This document shows, one piece after another, positions 9,076 to 17,922 of a stretch of DNA of 64,000 nt; position 1 is the first letter of the stretch, and every line of letters begins with the position of its first letter. The translations under genes were made by a program, and so were the position numbers. The notes below the pieces were generated by a model. That model had not been told where the DNA came from. It was given only the letters and a program-made list of their open reading frames with translations, and made no database searches. This DNA comes from Aliirhizobium smilacinae. GTDB lineage: Bacteria > Pseudomonadota > Alphaproteobacteria > Rhizobiales > Rhizobiaceae. The stretch lies in NCBI RefSeq assembly GCF_006335145.1, contig NZ_VDMN01000001.1, positions 1,798,001 through 1,862,000 on the forward strand, written 5' to 3'.

Positions 9076-9187
9076 CTCGCCCCCATAGCGCATCTTTTGC
9101 GTCGATGGAACAGGGATGCGGCACGGATTTTGACCGATGTTCACGCTTTGATCTTCCGTTGATAAAGCAATCTGCTAGAGTGGCATC

Positions 9188-10390
9188 ATGAGAGAAATCC
9201 TTGCCGACGTCCTTCCGCCCGATTCTGCCCTGCCAATCCTGCTGATCGTGGCGCTGTTCGCCGTGCTCGCGGTGCTCATCGCTTTCTTCGCAGTCTTTCG
9301 CGGCAGCCGCCAGCGCGAAGAGATGACGCAGCGTTCGATGGATGCGGAAGCGCGCCTCGCCCAGCTGGTGCGGATGCAGGGCGAGATGCATGGGCGCGTC
9401 GCCGCCATGGCCGAGACGATCACCAGCCGCCAATCTGAGCTTAACCATTCCGTTAACCAGCGTCTTGACGGCATTAGCCATCGGCTGGGCTCGACCATCA
9501 CCGAACAGACGAAATCGACGCATGAAAACCTGCGCAAGCTGCAGGAGCGGCTGGCGGTGATCGATGCAGCACAGAACAACATCCAGACGCTTGCCAAGGA
9601 TGTCGTCGGCTTGCAGGCGATCCTTTCCAACAAGCAGACGCGCGGAGCTTTCGGCCAGGGGCGGATGGAGACGATCGTTGCCGACGGGTTGCCGCACGGG
9701 GCCTATTCCTTCCAGTCGCCGCTGTCCAACGGTACGCGTCCGGACTGCGTCATCCGCATGCCCAACGGCGCACCGCCGCTGGTGATCGACGCCAAGTTTC
9801 CGCTCGAGGCATGGACGGCATTTCGGGAAGCGGCTTCTCCAGAAGCACGGCGCGCCGGCGGCCAGCAGTTCAAGCGGGATATGGAGGTCCATATCAAGGA
9901 TGTCTCCGAGAAATACCTGATCGCGGGCGAGACCCAGGATACGGTGCTTCTCTTCGTGCCATCGGAATCGATCTTTGCCGAGCTGCACGAGCATTTCGAC
10001 GCAGTGGTCCAGAAGGCCCACCGCGCCCGCGTGGTGATCGTCTCGCCATCGCTGCTGCTTCTGTCGATCCAGGTCATCCAGGCCGTTTTGCGCGACCAGC
10101 GGATGCGGGAGCAGGCACATCTCATCCAGGGTGAGGTCGGACTTCTGATGGAAGATCTCGGGCGACTGGACGACCGGACGCGCAAGCTGCAGTCTCATTT
10201 CATCGCCGCCGAACGGGATGTCGAGCAGATCCTGACCTCGATTGAGAAGCTGACGCGCCGCGGCAGCCGGATCACCTCGTTGGAACTGGAAGCTCCTGCG
10301 GCTGCCGAACCATCGACGGACGCGCCGCCACAAAAATCGGTCGAAAGCCGTACAGGCCTTCTGCGCCTTCGGGTGGTTGACGAGGAGTGA
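9188..10390 (+). CDS. rmuC: DNA recombination protein RmuC
   Basis: A 400-residue protein with one N-terminal membrane helix (about 12-36, LPILLIVALFAVLAVLIAFF), a long coiled coil from about 40 to 140, and the RmuC nuclease-like domain from about 145 to 340, including the stretches PDCVIRMPNG, VIDAKFPLEAW and VSEKYLI. The family limits recombination at inverted repeats and is related to restriction-endonuclease folds. The C-terminal 30 residues are low-complexity. Divergent from def, 112 bases apart. Confidence 0.92.
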   Translation: MREILADVLPPDSALPILLIVALFAVLAVLIAFFAVFRGSRQREEMTQRSMDAEARLAQLVRMQGEMHGRVAAMAETITSRQSELNHSVNQRLDGISHRLGSTITEQTKSTHENLRKLQERLAVIDAAQNNIQTLAKDVVGLQAILSNKQTRGAFGQGRMETIVADGLPHGAYSFQSPLSNGTRPDCVIRMPNGAPPLVIDAKFPLEAWTAFREAASPEARRAGGQQFKRDMEVHIKDVSEKYLIAGETQDTVLLFVPSESIFAELHEHFDAVVQKAHRARVVIVSPSLLLLSIQVIQAVLRDQRMREQAHLIQGEVGLLMEDLGRLDDRTRKLQSHFIAAERDVEQILTSIEKLTRRGSRITSLELEAPAAAEPSTDAPPQKSVESRTGLLRLRVVDEE

Positions 10391-10439
10391 TGCTCTCGGG
10401 CACTGTCCCGCCATCAATTTAGCAGCAGCAGGCATGAAC

Positions 10440-11339
10440 ATGATCACCGTTTTCGGCTCCATCAACATGGATCTCATCGCGACCACGGCAGAGCTGCCGA
10501 AGCCGGGCGAGACGGTTCCCGGTTCCAGCTTTTCGACTGCGGCAGGTGGCAAGGGTGCCAATCAGGCACTCGCCGCGCGACGCGCCGGCAGCAATGTGAA
10601 GATGGCCGGTGCAGTCGGAAGCGACACATTCGCCGAGCCGGCACTTGCCTTGTTGAAGGATGCAGGGACGGACCTTTCATCCGTGCTCAAGGCCAGCGAG
10701 CCGACAGGAACGGCACTCATACTCGTGGGCGGAAACGGCGAGAACATGATCGCCGTCATTCCCGGTGCCAACGGTACGATCACTGCCAGCGACGCCATCA
10801 AGACGGTCGATGCCATGTCTGCCGGCGACATCCTGATGCTGCAGCTCGAAAGTCCGGCTGCCGCCGTAGAGGCAGCATTGAGAGCCGCGCGGGGGAAGGG
10901 CGTTACCACGATCCTCAACACCGCCCCGTTCACCATTGACGCTACCCGGCTTTCCGGGCTTGCAGATATCGTCGTGGCCAACGAGACCGAATTCGACGCG
11001 CTTTCCGGGAAGGACGCGATAACGGCTTCGCAACGGATCGAAGCGCTCAAGACGCTTCATGCCGAAGGGCAGCAGACATTCGTCGTCACGCTTGGTGGGG
11101 ATGGCGTCGTCGCCATTCGCGGCGGAGAGATCACGTCCGCCCAGGGACTCGTCATCGAGCCGGTCGATACGGTGGGAGCCGGCGACACGTTCTGCGGTTA
11201 CCTGGCTGCCAGCCTCGATCAGGGTCTGGATTTCGAAAAAGCGCTTCGCCGGGCCGCAGTTGCCGGATCGCTGGCTTGCCTGGCGCGTGGTGCACAGCCT
11301 TCGATCCCGATGGCTGAGGCCGTGGATGGCAAAGTGTAA
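10440..11339 (+). CDS. rbsK: ribokinase (PfkB family)
   Basis: A 299-residue carbohydrate kinase. PfkB signature 1 is GGKGANQALAARRAG at about 36-50 and signature 2 is DTVGAGDTFCG near 241-251, containing the catalytic Asp and the anion-hole GAGD. Family members phosphorylate ribose or another sugar using ATP. The ATG at 10440 was preferred over the ATG six bases earlier because GCAGG ends seven bases before it. There is no ribose transporter nearby, so the substrate is inferred only from similarity. Confidence 0.87.
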   Translation: MITVFGSINMDLIATTAELPKPGETVPGSSFSTAAGGKGANQALAARRAGSNVKMAGAVGSDTFAEPALALLKDAGTDLSSVLKASEPTGTALILVGGNGENMIAVIPGANGTITASDAIKTVDAMSAGDILMLQLESPAAAVEAALRAARGKGVTTILNTAPFTIDATRLSGLADIVVANETEFDALSGKDAITASQRIEALKTLHAEGQQTFVVTLGGDGVVAIRGGEITSAQGLVIEPVDTVGAGDTFCGYLAASLDQGLDFEKALRRAAVAGSLACLARGAQPSIPMAEAVDGKV

Positions 11340-11401
11340 AAACTGCTCCTTGGCCCGGAAAACCGAGCTGAAGCTCCGTTGCAATTTTAGTTAAATTTAA
11401 C

Positions 11402-11525
11402 AGATGCCAAGTAGCGTCGCCTCGGCATCTTCCTCTGGTGGCGCCAGCCGTACAGAACGGCCCGATGACCGGGCCTCGACTTGCCATGTCAGCGATCTTC
11501 GCCCTACAGATCCACGAGGCAAGTC
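11402..11525 (+). promoter_or_regulatory. structured 5' leader of the chemotaxis receptor gene
   Basis: Three inverted repeats follow one another: AGATGCC/GGCATCT (11402-11408 with 11424-11430), GGCCCG/CGGGCC with a 5-base loop (11459-11464 with 11470-11475), and GACTTGCC (11478-11485) with GGCAAGTC (11518-11525). The last arm directly abuts the start codon and overlaps the GAGG Shine-Dalgarno at 11516-11519, so pairing would hide it. The first hairpin could alternatively end the rbsK transcript. A 12-base palindrome GTTAAATTTAAC (11390-11401) lies just upstream in an AT-rich stretch. Confidence 0.5.
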
Positions 11526-13859
11526 ATGTCCTTCCTGCGCCTGAATTCCCTGTCCAAAAAGCTTATCGTCGTCACCAGCATCGCAATCGCGCTGCTGCTC
11601 GTCGTCTCCAACTTCTTCCTCATCTCCCAGACGAGCGACAGGGTCACAGCCCTTACACTTGAGCAGGCCAATGCCGAAGCTCGATCCATCGGCAACGAGG
11701 TGGCTGCCGAAATCGGCCAGCTCGCGGGTGCTGCACGCTCGATGGCCGGCGTCATCGGCCGTGGCCATGCTGCGGGCTATCTTGACCGCAAAAGCGTCGT
11801 GGATGCGCTGAAGGCCAATCTCGAGCAGAACGCATTTGCCTATGGCAGCTGGTTTGCGGAAGTGCCGGGCAATTTCGATGGCCGAAATGGCGAATTCATC
11901 GGCAACAATGAATTTGGCGGTAACAAGAAGGGCGAACTCGCCCCCTACTGGACCAAGAACAAGGCCGGCAACATTGCCTACAGCGTCTTCGACGTCGATA
12001 CCCAGGCGGAATGGTACGCCCTGCCGGCTAGCTCGAAAAAAGGCGCATTGACGCAGCCTTACATCGAGAGTTCGACCGGCGACAAGACCGCCATGAGCTC
12101 GATCGCCTATCCGGTGCTGTCGGGAACCAAACTCATCGGGATCGCTGGCGTAGACGTTTCGCTCGCGACGCTTTCCACCAAATTGCAGGCAATGCGCCCC
12201 TTCGGCTCCGGCCGTGTGTTGCTCGTATCCCAAGGCGGCAAGTGGATCGTTCCAGATAATGCGGACAACCTGATGAAGGCGATTGAAGGCGAAGGCACAG
12301 ATGCGCTGCTTTCCACGCTGAAATCCGGTAAGCCCGTGACGATCGACAATCTGGCCGGCTCGAGCGGAGAACTGTTCGAGCGGGTCGTTTATCCGTTCGC
12401 CGTTCCGGACTTGAACACGAGCTGGGCCGTCGTCGTCGACGTGCCTATGAGTGTCATCATGGCGCCAGTCACCGACCAGACCTGGATGATGATCGTCAGC
12501 GGCATCATCCTTCTCGGCGCCGTCATCGTTACTCTTTACGTAGCCAGCGGCTCGTTGCTGCGCGGTCCCCTGAAGGCCTTGCTGGCAAGCGTGGGCCAGC
12601 TCGGTGAAGGCCGATATGACAATGCTGTCCATGGGCAGGATCGCAATGACGAAGTCGGTGCGCTGGCAAAGTCGCTCGAAGGTTTCCGCCATACGCTGGC
12701 CGACGGCAAGCGGCTCTCATCGGAAGCGGAAACGCAGCGCAATGCCGCCGAAGACCTGCGCCATCGCTCCGCCACTGAGCGTGAGGAAGCCGCACGGGAA
12801 CAGGCCCATGTCGTGGACTTGCTGGCTTCCGGCCTCGCAGAGCTTTCCAACGGCAACCTGCAACACCGCTTGACGGGAGAATTCCCCGGCGATTACGCAA
12901 AGCTGAAACACGACTTCAACAATGCGGTCGACAGTATCGAAAGCACCGTGATTGCAGTCACCTCGTCGATCCACAATATCGGCACTGGCAGCCGCGAAAT
13001 CACGACTAGCACGGGCGATCTTTCTCACCGGACCGAGCAGCAGGCTGCAAGTCTGGAACAGACTGCCGCAGCGCTGAACGAACTGACCGAACAGGTCAAT
13101 GCGAGCGCCGAAAACGCCGGCACCGCCGCCTCGACGGTCAATCTCGCCTGTGACGATGCGGAAAAATCCGGCGAGGTGGTGCAGAAGGCTGTTGCCTCCA
13201 TGCAGGCCATAGCCCATTCTTCGCAGGAAATCTCGCGTATCATCGGCGTGATCGACGAGATCGCCTTCCAGACCAACCTTCTGGCGCTGAATGCCGGCGT
13301 AGAGGCTGCCCGCGCAGGCGAAGCCGGCAAGGGATTTGCCGTGGTTGCGCAGGAAGTGCGGGAGCTGGCGCAGCGTTCCGCGACTGCTGCGAAAGAGATC
13401 AAGACGCTTATCAACGCATCGACGACACAGGTTCATGACGGTGTCGACCTCGTCGGCAAGGCCGGCGATGCGCTGCAGAAGATCGCCATCCAGGTGATGC
13501 AGATCAACGGGCTGATCCGCCAGATCTCCTCCTCCGCCGGCGAGCAGGCAGTGGGCCTGAAGGAGATCAACTCGGCCGTCAACCAGATGGATCAGGTGAC
13601 CCAGCAGAACGCCGCCATGGTCGAGGAGACGACTGCGGCCAGTGCGGTTCTGAACGGCGAGGCCGAGACCCTCAGAGATCTCGTCCAGCGCTTCCGTACG
13701 TCGGCGCCGAGCGCCGCTGCAGCACAGCCGCTCCGCCAGATGGCGCAGGCGATGCGATCAGCTCCGCGTCAGGTGCAGGATCCGGCCTACGCTCCGTGCA
13801 AGGTCGCCGCCGTGTCGCATGGCTCGGCAGCTGTTGCGGAAAGCTGGGAAGAGTTCTGA
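11526..13859 (+). CDS. methyl-accepting chemotaxis protein with dCache-type sensor
   Basis: A 777-residue membrane receptor. Membrane helix 1 is at about 13-33 and helix 2 at about 319-342; between them lies a roughly 280-residue periplasmic domain of the dCache type (motifs FAYGSWFAEVPGNFDGRNGE, YWTKNKAGNIAYS, EWYALP, AYPVL). A HAMP domain (about 342-398), a second HAMP-like segment (about 425-478) and the signalling coiled coil (about 488-725) follow, with the hairpin tip EIAFQTNLLALNAGVEAARA near 578-597. It ends in ESWEEF, a C-terminal xWxxF pentapeptide used by CheR/CheB to dock on receptors. ATG 11526 was chosen for its GAGG and MSFLRLNSLSKKL start. Confidence 0.93.
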   Translation: MSFLRLNSLSKKLIVVTSIAIALLLVVSNFFLISQTSDRVTALTLEQANAEARSIGNEVAAEIGQLAGAARSMAGVIGRGHAAGYLDRKSVVDALKANLEQNAFAYGSWFAEVPGNFDGRNGEFIGNNEFGGNKKGELAPYWTKNKAGNIAYSVFDVDTQAEWYALPASSKKGALTQPYIESSTGDKTAMSSIAYPVLSGTKLIGIAGVDVSLATLSTKLQAMRPFGSGRVLLVSQGGKWIVPDNADNLMKAIEGEGTDALLSTLKSGKPVTIDNLAGSSGELFERVVYPFAVPDLNTSWAVVVDVPMSVIMAPVTDQTWMMIVSGIILLGAVIVTLYVASGSLLRGPLKALLASVGQLGEGRYDNAVHGQDRNDEVGALAKSLEGFRHTLADGKRLSSEAETQRNAAEDLRHRSATEREEAAREQAHVVDLLASGLAELSNGNLQHRLTGEFPGDYAKLKHDFNNAVDSIESTVIAVTSSIHNIGTGSREITTSTGDLSHRTEQQAASLEQTAAALNELTEQVNASAENAGTAASTVNLACDDAEKSGEVVQKAVASMQAIAHSSQEISRIIGVIDEIAFQTNLLALNAGVEAARAGEAGKGFAVVAQEVRELAQRSATAAKEIKTLINASTTQVHDGVDLVGKAGDALQKIAIQVMQINGLIRQISSSAGEQAVGLKEINSAVNQMDQVTQQNAAMVEETTAASAVLNGEAETLRDLVQRFRTSAPSAAAAQPLRQMAQAMRSAPRQVQDPAYAPCKVAAVSHGSAAVAESWEEF

Positions 13860-13870
13860 GAAACGCCATG

Positions 13871-13897
13871 GGATGCCGCCCGCAAAAGGCGGCATCC
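13871..13897. terminator. hairpin between convergent MCP and nucleoside-hydrolase genes
   Basis: GGATGCCGCC (13871-13880) and GGCGGCATCC (13888-13897) form a perfect 10-bp stem with a 7-base loop. There is no clear U-run on either side, so termination is inferred mostly from position between two convergent stops. Confidence 0.6.
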
Positions 13898-13902
13898 TGA
13901 CC

Positions 13903-14844
13903 TCACAGGCGCCCGACGCGTTCGGTCAGCAACGCGAAGAAACCATCGGCATCCACGTTGCGCATGAACGTCGCGTTCCGCTTTCGGTCGGTCACATGCC
14001 ACCAGTCGACAACAGTCATGCCGACCGTCAGTGCCGACTGGACCTCGATCTCGACATTGCAGTGACGGCCGGAAAACAGGTCCGGCTTCAGCAGATAGGC
14101 GATGACGCTCGGATCATGCAGCGGGCCGCCATCCGATCCATACTTCTCGACATCGAAGCGCTCAAAGAAGGCCAGCCACTGGACGAGGACCTGGGCGGGG
14201 CGTGTGTCGAGCGCGGCGATCCTGGCAACACGTTCCTTGGTTGTCAGAAGCTGGTGGGTCACATCCAGCGGCAGGATGACGGTCGGGATGCCCGCGTCGA
14301 AAACGATCTTCGCCGCTTCCGGATCGACATAGATGTTGAACTCGGCCGCCGGCGTGATGTTGCCGCCTTCGAAACAGCCGCCGCCCATCATCACCAGTTC
14401 CTGGATGCGGCCGGCGATGTCCGGTGCCTTCTGTAGTGCCAGTGCCAGATTGGTCAGCGGGCCGAGCGTGCAGATGGTGACCGTTCCGGCAGGTTCGCTC
14501 CGCAGCGTCTCGATAATGAAATTGACCGCGTGCACCGGCTGCGCCACCATCATCGGTTCCGGCAGTTCGGCACCATCCATTCCAGTACGGCCGTGGACAT
14601 GCTCGGCGGTTACCTGCGGCCGGTTGAGTGGCTTCAGCGCGCCCTCATAAACCTTGGCATCCGGTTTGCCACACAGTTCGCAGACGATGCGCAGATTGCG
14701 ACTGGTGAACGAGAGGGGGACATTTCCCGCCACGGCACAGAGGCCGAGAATTTCCAGTTCCTCAGGGCTTGCGAAGGCCAGCATGAGTGCTGCGGCATCG
14801 TCCTGACCTGGATCCGTATCAATAATGATCTTGCGTGGTGACAT
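13903..14844 (-). CDS. inosine-uridine-type nucleoside hydrolase
   Basis: A 313-residue IunH-family enzyme that splits ribonucleosides into base and ribose. The calcium-binding signature DTDPGQDDA at 9-17 is intact, the GGGCFEGGNITPAAEFNIYV region typical of the active-site loop is present in the middle, and DGGPLHDP near 236-247 supplies the catalytic His and a metal Asp. Substrate specificity is not predictable. It is convergent with the chemotaxis receptor gene. A ribokinase gene lies 2.6 kb away on the other strand, which could use the released ribose, but they are not in one operon. Confidence 0.9.
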   Translation of the reverse strand: MSPRKIIIDTDPGQDDAAALMLAFASPEELEILGLCAVAGNVPLSFTSRNLRIVCELCGKPDAKVYEGALKPLNRPQVTAEHVHGRTGMDGAELPEPMMVAQPVHAVNFIIETLRSEPAGTVTICTLGPLTNLALALQKAPDIAGRIQELVMMGGGCFEGGNITPAAEFNIYVDPEAAKIVFDAGIPTVILPLDVTHQLLTTKERVARIAALDTRPAQVLVQWLAFFERFDVEKYGSDGGPLHDPSVIAYLLKPDLFSGRHCNVEIEVQSALTVGMTVVDWWHVTDRKRNATFMRNVDADGFFALLTERVGRL

Positions 14845-14942
14845 TGTTCATCCCCTCAATTCGGTCGGGATTGGTGGAGGCACACGTATGGTTTGTCAAG
14901 GACGGCACAGCCGGCTTTCACGTGTCTCGCCTTGTGCCACAG

Positions 14943-14971
14943 CTTGCGATCGTCATCACGGCAACCCATAT
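14943..14971 (+). promoter_or_regulatory. RpoH (sigma-32)-like promoter of the Hsp20 gene
   Basis: CTTGCG at 14943-14948 and CCCATAT at 14965-14971, 16 bases apart, resemble the heat-shock sigma consensus (CTTGAA and CCCCATnT). A TATAAT at 14969-14974 overlaps the -10 element. Transcription would start near 14980, just before the leader hairpins. Confidence 0.55.
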
Positions 14972-14982
14972 AATAGGCTCTT

Positions 14983-15036
14983 CCGGCGTGCCTTCTGGGC
15001 GCCGGCATGGTCGCTTGATACAAGGACTGAACGATG
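14983..15036 (+). promoter_or_regulatory. probable ROSE-type RNA thermometer in the Hsp20 leader
   Basis: Hairpin 1: CCGGCG (14983-14988) with CGCCGG (15000-15005). Hairpin 2: GTC (15010-15012), a bulged G at 15013, and CTTG (15014-15017) pair with CAAG (15021-15024) and GAC (15025-15027) around an ATA loop. The Shine-Dalgarno AAGGA (15022-15026) is thereby paired with TCGCT (15011-15015). This UYGCU-versus-AAGGA pairing with one bulged G is the known signature of ROSE elements in rhizobial small heat-shock genes. Heat would melt the helix and allow translation. Confidence 0.75.
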
Positions 15037-15462
15037 ACCCGGATGACGCCCTTCGCGAGCCCCCTGCTTCTGGGCTTTGATGCGATGGAAAAAACGCTGG
15101 AGCGCCTCGCCAAGGCGAATGAAGGCTACCCGCCGTATAATATCGAGCGAATCAGATCTGCTTCCCCAGATGGGCATGAGAAATTGCGCATCACTCTGGC
15201 CGTTGCCGGCTTTTCGGAAGACGAACTGGACGTCACGACAGAAGAAAATCAACTCGTGATCCGTGGGCGCCAGGTCGAGCAAGACGAGCGTGATTACCTC
15301 CACCGGGGCATTGCCGCACGCCAGTTTCAACGGGTTTTCGTGCTTGCGGACGGTATGGAAGTGTCCTTCGCTTCGCTGAAGAACGGGCTTCTCTCGGTCG
15401 ACCTCATGCGCCCGGAACCGCAGCGCGTGGTGAGAAAAATTAACATTTCCGTCTCAGACTAG
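15034..15462 (+). CDS. small heat-shock protein, Hsp20 family
   Basis: A 142-residue alpha-crystallin-type chaperone that holds unfolding proteins. The alpha-crystallin domain covers about residues 38-130, with the conserved KLRITLAVAGFSEDELDVT and LKNGLLSVDL stretches and a short C-terminal tail VRKINISVSD. Length is typical of rhizobial class A Hsp20s. Translation probably depends on melting of the ROSE-like hairpin over its SD, and transcription on RpoH. A DUF1150 gene follows after 44 bases, as in other rhizobia. Confidence 0.93.
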   Translation: MTRMTPFASPLLLGFDAMEKTLERLAKANEGYPPYNIERIRSASPDGHEKLRITLAVAGFSEDELDVTTEENQLVIRGRQVEQDERDYLHRGIAARQFQRVFVLADGMEVSFASLKNGLLSVDLMRPEPQRVVRKINISVSD

Positions 15463-15506
15463 GACGTGTCGGCATCAAGGCCGGCACCCTCAGTCTGGAG
15501 GCTGGA

Positions 15507-15764
15507 ATGCTTTTGAAAGAAGCGAATACGCATTTGTCGCAGTCCGAACTCGCCCATCTCGGCGCCGGTGAAGTCGGATATATTCGCAAGATGCGATCTG
15601 AAGAAGTCTCCCGCTGTTTTCCCGAAGCTCCCGATATCGATCCCAGCCTCGACCTGTGGGCGCTGTTCGGTGCCGACGGCACACCGATCCTGCTGACAGA
15701 CAATCGTTCCAGCACGTTCTTCAAGGCGGCAGAAGACGATCTGAAGACGGTCAGCCTTCACTGA
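15507..15764 (+). CDS. DUF1150-family small protein
   Basis: An 85-residue conserved rhizobial protein without a known function, starting MLLKEANTHLSQSELAHLGA and containing the LDLWALFGADGTPILLTDNR stretch characteristic of DUF1150. No membrane helix or signal peptide. A clear GGAGGCTGG lies just before the ATG at 15507. It follows the Hsp20 gene at 44 bases and is likely co-transcribed, so a role in the heat-shock response is inferred from position only. Confidence 0.85.
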   Translation: MLLKEANTHLSQSELAHLGAGEVGYIRKMRSEEVSRCFPEAPDIDPSLDLWALFGADGTPILLTDNRSSTFFKAAEDDLKTVSLH

Positions 15765-15771
15765 CCGCTAC

Positions 15772-15789
15772 GACCGCAGTTTTGCGGTC
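15772..15789. terminator. short hairpin between convergent DUF1150 and trmB genes
   Basis: GACCGCA (15772-15778) pairs perfectly with TGCGGTC (15783-15789) around a GTTT loop, and reaches into the trmB stop codon. There is only a weak T-run after it on the plus strand. Confidence 0.5.
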
Positions 15790-16492
15790 ACACCTTTCGA
15801 AATGCCAGATAGGCGGATGAGCGCCCTTCCCTGCGGGCCTTGTTCTCGTAGCGCGTTCCCGGCCAGCCGGCATAAGGCGTCAGCCAGTCGGATGACTGTT
15901 CGGCCTGCCAGGCGAAACCACCATGGTCGCGGCAGTGAATCAGCGTGTGGTTGACGTAAGTGTCGATGTCGGATGCGAAGCAGAAGACGCCGCCGGGTTT
16001 CAGCACGCGGTGGAAACGCTCCAGGTTGACCTGTGAGACGAAGCGGCGCTTCCAATGCTTTCGCTTCGGCCAGGGATCGGCGTAAAGCAGATCGATCTGG
16101 TCGATAGAGCCTGACGGCAACCAGTCGAGCACCTGCGTCGCATCGTCGTCGTAGACCCGGATATTCTTCAGCCCCTGGATCTCGACCTGCGAGAGCAGCT
16201 TCGCCATCGAATTGACGAAAGGCTCGACACCGATAAAACCGGTCGTACCGTTCTCGTTGGCGCGATGAACCAGATGCTCGCCACCGCCAAAGCCGATTTC
16301 AAGCCGTATGCGTTCAACCGGGATCGGATAAAGTTCGGCAAGGATATCCGGCGCAGGAGACGCAAGATCGAGCTTCAGCGCCGGCAAGAGTGTCGCCAGA
16401 CCTTCGGCCTGACGCTCCCGGAGGGCCTTGCCTTTGCGGCGGCCATAAAACGCTTCCGTCGCCCGGCTCGGATGCTGCTGATCGTCACTCAT
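15788..16492 (-). CDS. trmB: tRNA (guanine-N7)-methyltransferase
   Basis: A 234-residue SAM-dependent enzyme that makes m7G46 in tRNA. The SAM motif EIGFGGGEH is at about 65-73 and the family signature [14 protein letters not shown] near 150. The ATG at 16492 ([15 protein letters not shown]) was preferred to an in-frame start at 16537 because the latter lies in the hairpin that ends metK. It is the last gene of a long minus-strand series. Confidence 0.95.
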   Translation of the reverse strand: MSDDQQHPSRATEAFYGRRKGKALRERQAEGLATLLPALKLDLASPAPDILAELYPIPVERIRLEIGFGGGEHLVHRANENGTTGFIGVEPFVNSMAKLLSQVEIQGLKNIRVYDDDATQVLDWLPSGSIDQIDLLYADPWPKRKHWKRRFVSQVNLERFHRVLKPGGVFCFASDIDTYVNHTLIHCRDHGGFAWQAEQSSDWLTPYAGWPGTRYENKARREGRSSAYLAFRKV

Positions 16493-16501
16493 GAGAAGTC
16501 T

Positions 16502-16541
16502 TCCAAAAACAAAGAAGCGGATGCCCGCAGAAGGCACCCGC
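16502..16541 (-). terminator. metK terminator
   Basis: On the minus strand a hairpin with arms AGCGG-TGCC and GGCA-CCGCT (one mismatch inside, 16516-16541 in plus coordinates) is followed by TTCTTTGTTTTT. It lies 47 bases downstream of the metK stop and just before trmB. Confidence 0.65.
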
Positions 16542-16587
16542 TTTAACGTGTCATAACCGGATCGGTAAAGCCCCGATCGGAAATGCC

Positions 16588-17850
16588 TTACTCGGCAGCG
16601 ACCAGAAGGTCTTCCTTCAGGGCGTCCTTGAGCGGCTTCACAAGATCGGTCTTTTCCCAGGAGAAGGAACCGTCACGGCCGGACTTGCGGCCGAAGTGAC
16701 CATAGGCCGATGTCTTGGCATAGATCGGCTTGTTGAGGTCGAGATGACGACGAATGCCGGTCGGCGACAGGTCCATGACCTTGCGGATGGCGTTCTCGAT
16801 CTGGTCTTCCGTGACGTTCTTGCCTGTCTGGTGCAGGTCGACATAGATCGACAGCGGCTGGGCGATACCGATCGCATAGGCGATCTGGATCGTGCAGCGA
16901 TCGGCAAAGCCTGCTGCAACAACGTTCTTGGCGAGGTAGCGCGCGGCATAGGCCGCCGAACGGTCAACCTTGGTCGTGTCCTTGCCGGAGAATGCGCCAC
17001 CACCGTGGGGAGCCGCACCGCCATAGGTGTCGACGATGATCTTGCGGCCGGTCAGGCCTGCATCACCATCAGGGCCCCCGATGACGAACTTGCCGGTCGG
17101 GTTGATGTACCACTTGCAGTCCTTGGCGACCGGCAGATCACCCAGCGCTTCAAGGATATAGGGCTCGACGACCTGGCGAACCTTCTTCGAATCCCAGCTC
17201 GCATCGATATGCTGGGTGGAAAGAACGATCGAGTCGACCTCAGTCGGCTTGCTGTTTTCATAGCGCACCGTCACCTGGCTCTTGGCGTCCGGGCCGAGCT
17301 TGCCGGCATCGCCCTCGCCCTTCTTGCGGGCAGTCGCGAGCAGCTGAAGGATCTTGTGGGAATAATAGATCGGAGCCGGCATGAGATCCGGCGTTTCCTT
17401 GCAGGCATAACCGAACATGATGCCCTGGTCGCCGGCACCTTCGTCGCCCTGCTTGTCGGCGGCGCTATCAACGCCCTGCGCGATATCGGCAGACTGGGAG
17501 TGCAAGAGCACGTCGATCTTCGCCGTCTTCCAGTGGAAGCCATCCTGCTCGTAACCGATGTCGCGGATCGCCTTGCGGGCCGCGGACTTGAACTTCGACG
17601 GGTTGATCACGTCGTTGCCGTTCTTGTCCTTCTTCATCAGGCTCGGCGGCAAGCGCACTTCACCGGCAATAATCACACGATTGGTGGTCGCCAGGGTTTC
17701 GCAGGCAATACGAACCGTCCACGGATCAACACCGGTTTTCGCAGCTTCGCGGTAAACGAGGTCGACGATTTCATCGGAGATGCGGTCACAAACCTTGTCC
17801 GGGTGGCCTTCTGCCACGGACTCGCTGGTGAACAGATAATTGGCGTGCAT
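16588..17850 (-). CDS. metK: S-adenosylmethionine synthetase
   Basis: A 420-residue enzyme that makes SAM from methionine and ATP. The ATP/methionine signatures are intact: GHPDKVCD at 15-22, [14 protein letters not shown] near 135-148 and the P-loop-like GGGAFSGKD near 280-288. Alphaproteobacterial MetK is longer than the E. coli enzyme, consistent with 420 residues. A palindromic site about 73 bases upstream may control it. It is flanked by trmB, a SAM-using enzyme, downstream. Confidence 0.97.
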   Translation of the reverse strand: MHANYLFTSESVAEGHPDKVCDRISDEIVDLVYREAAKTGVDPWTVRIACETLATTNRVIIAGEVRLPPSLMKKDKNGNDVINPSKFKSAARKAIRDIGYEQDGFHWKTAKIDVLLHSQSADIAQGVDSAADKQGDEGAGDQGIMFGYACKETPDLMPAPIYYSHKILQLLATARKKGEGDAGKLGPDAKSQVTVRYENSKPTEVDSIVLSTQHIDASWDSKKVRQVVEPYILEALGDLPVAKDCKWYINPTGKFVIGGPDGDAGLTGRKIIVDTYGGAAPHGGGAFSGKDTTKVDRSAAYAARYLAKNVVAAGFADRCTIQIAYAIGIAQPLSIYVDLHQTGKNVTEDQIENAIRKVMDLSPTGIRRHLDLNKPIYAKTSAYGHFGRKSGRDGSFSWEKTDLVKPLKDALKEDLLVAAE

Positions 17851-17922
17851 GCGGGATTCCCCTCAAAGAATGGACAGCAAAATGTTTAGTGAGTTCGTCA
17901 TGTAAAGACAAGAACACAACGA

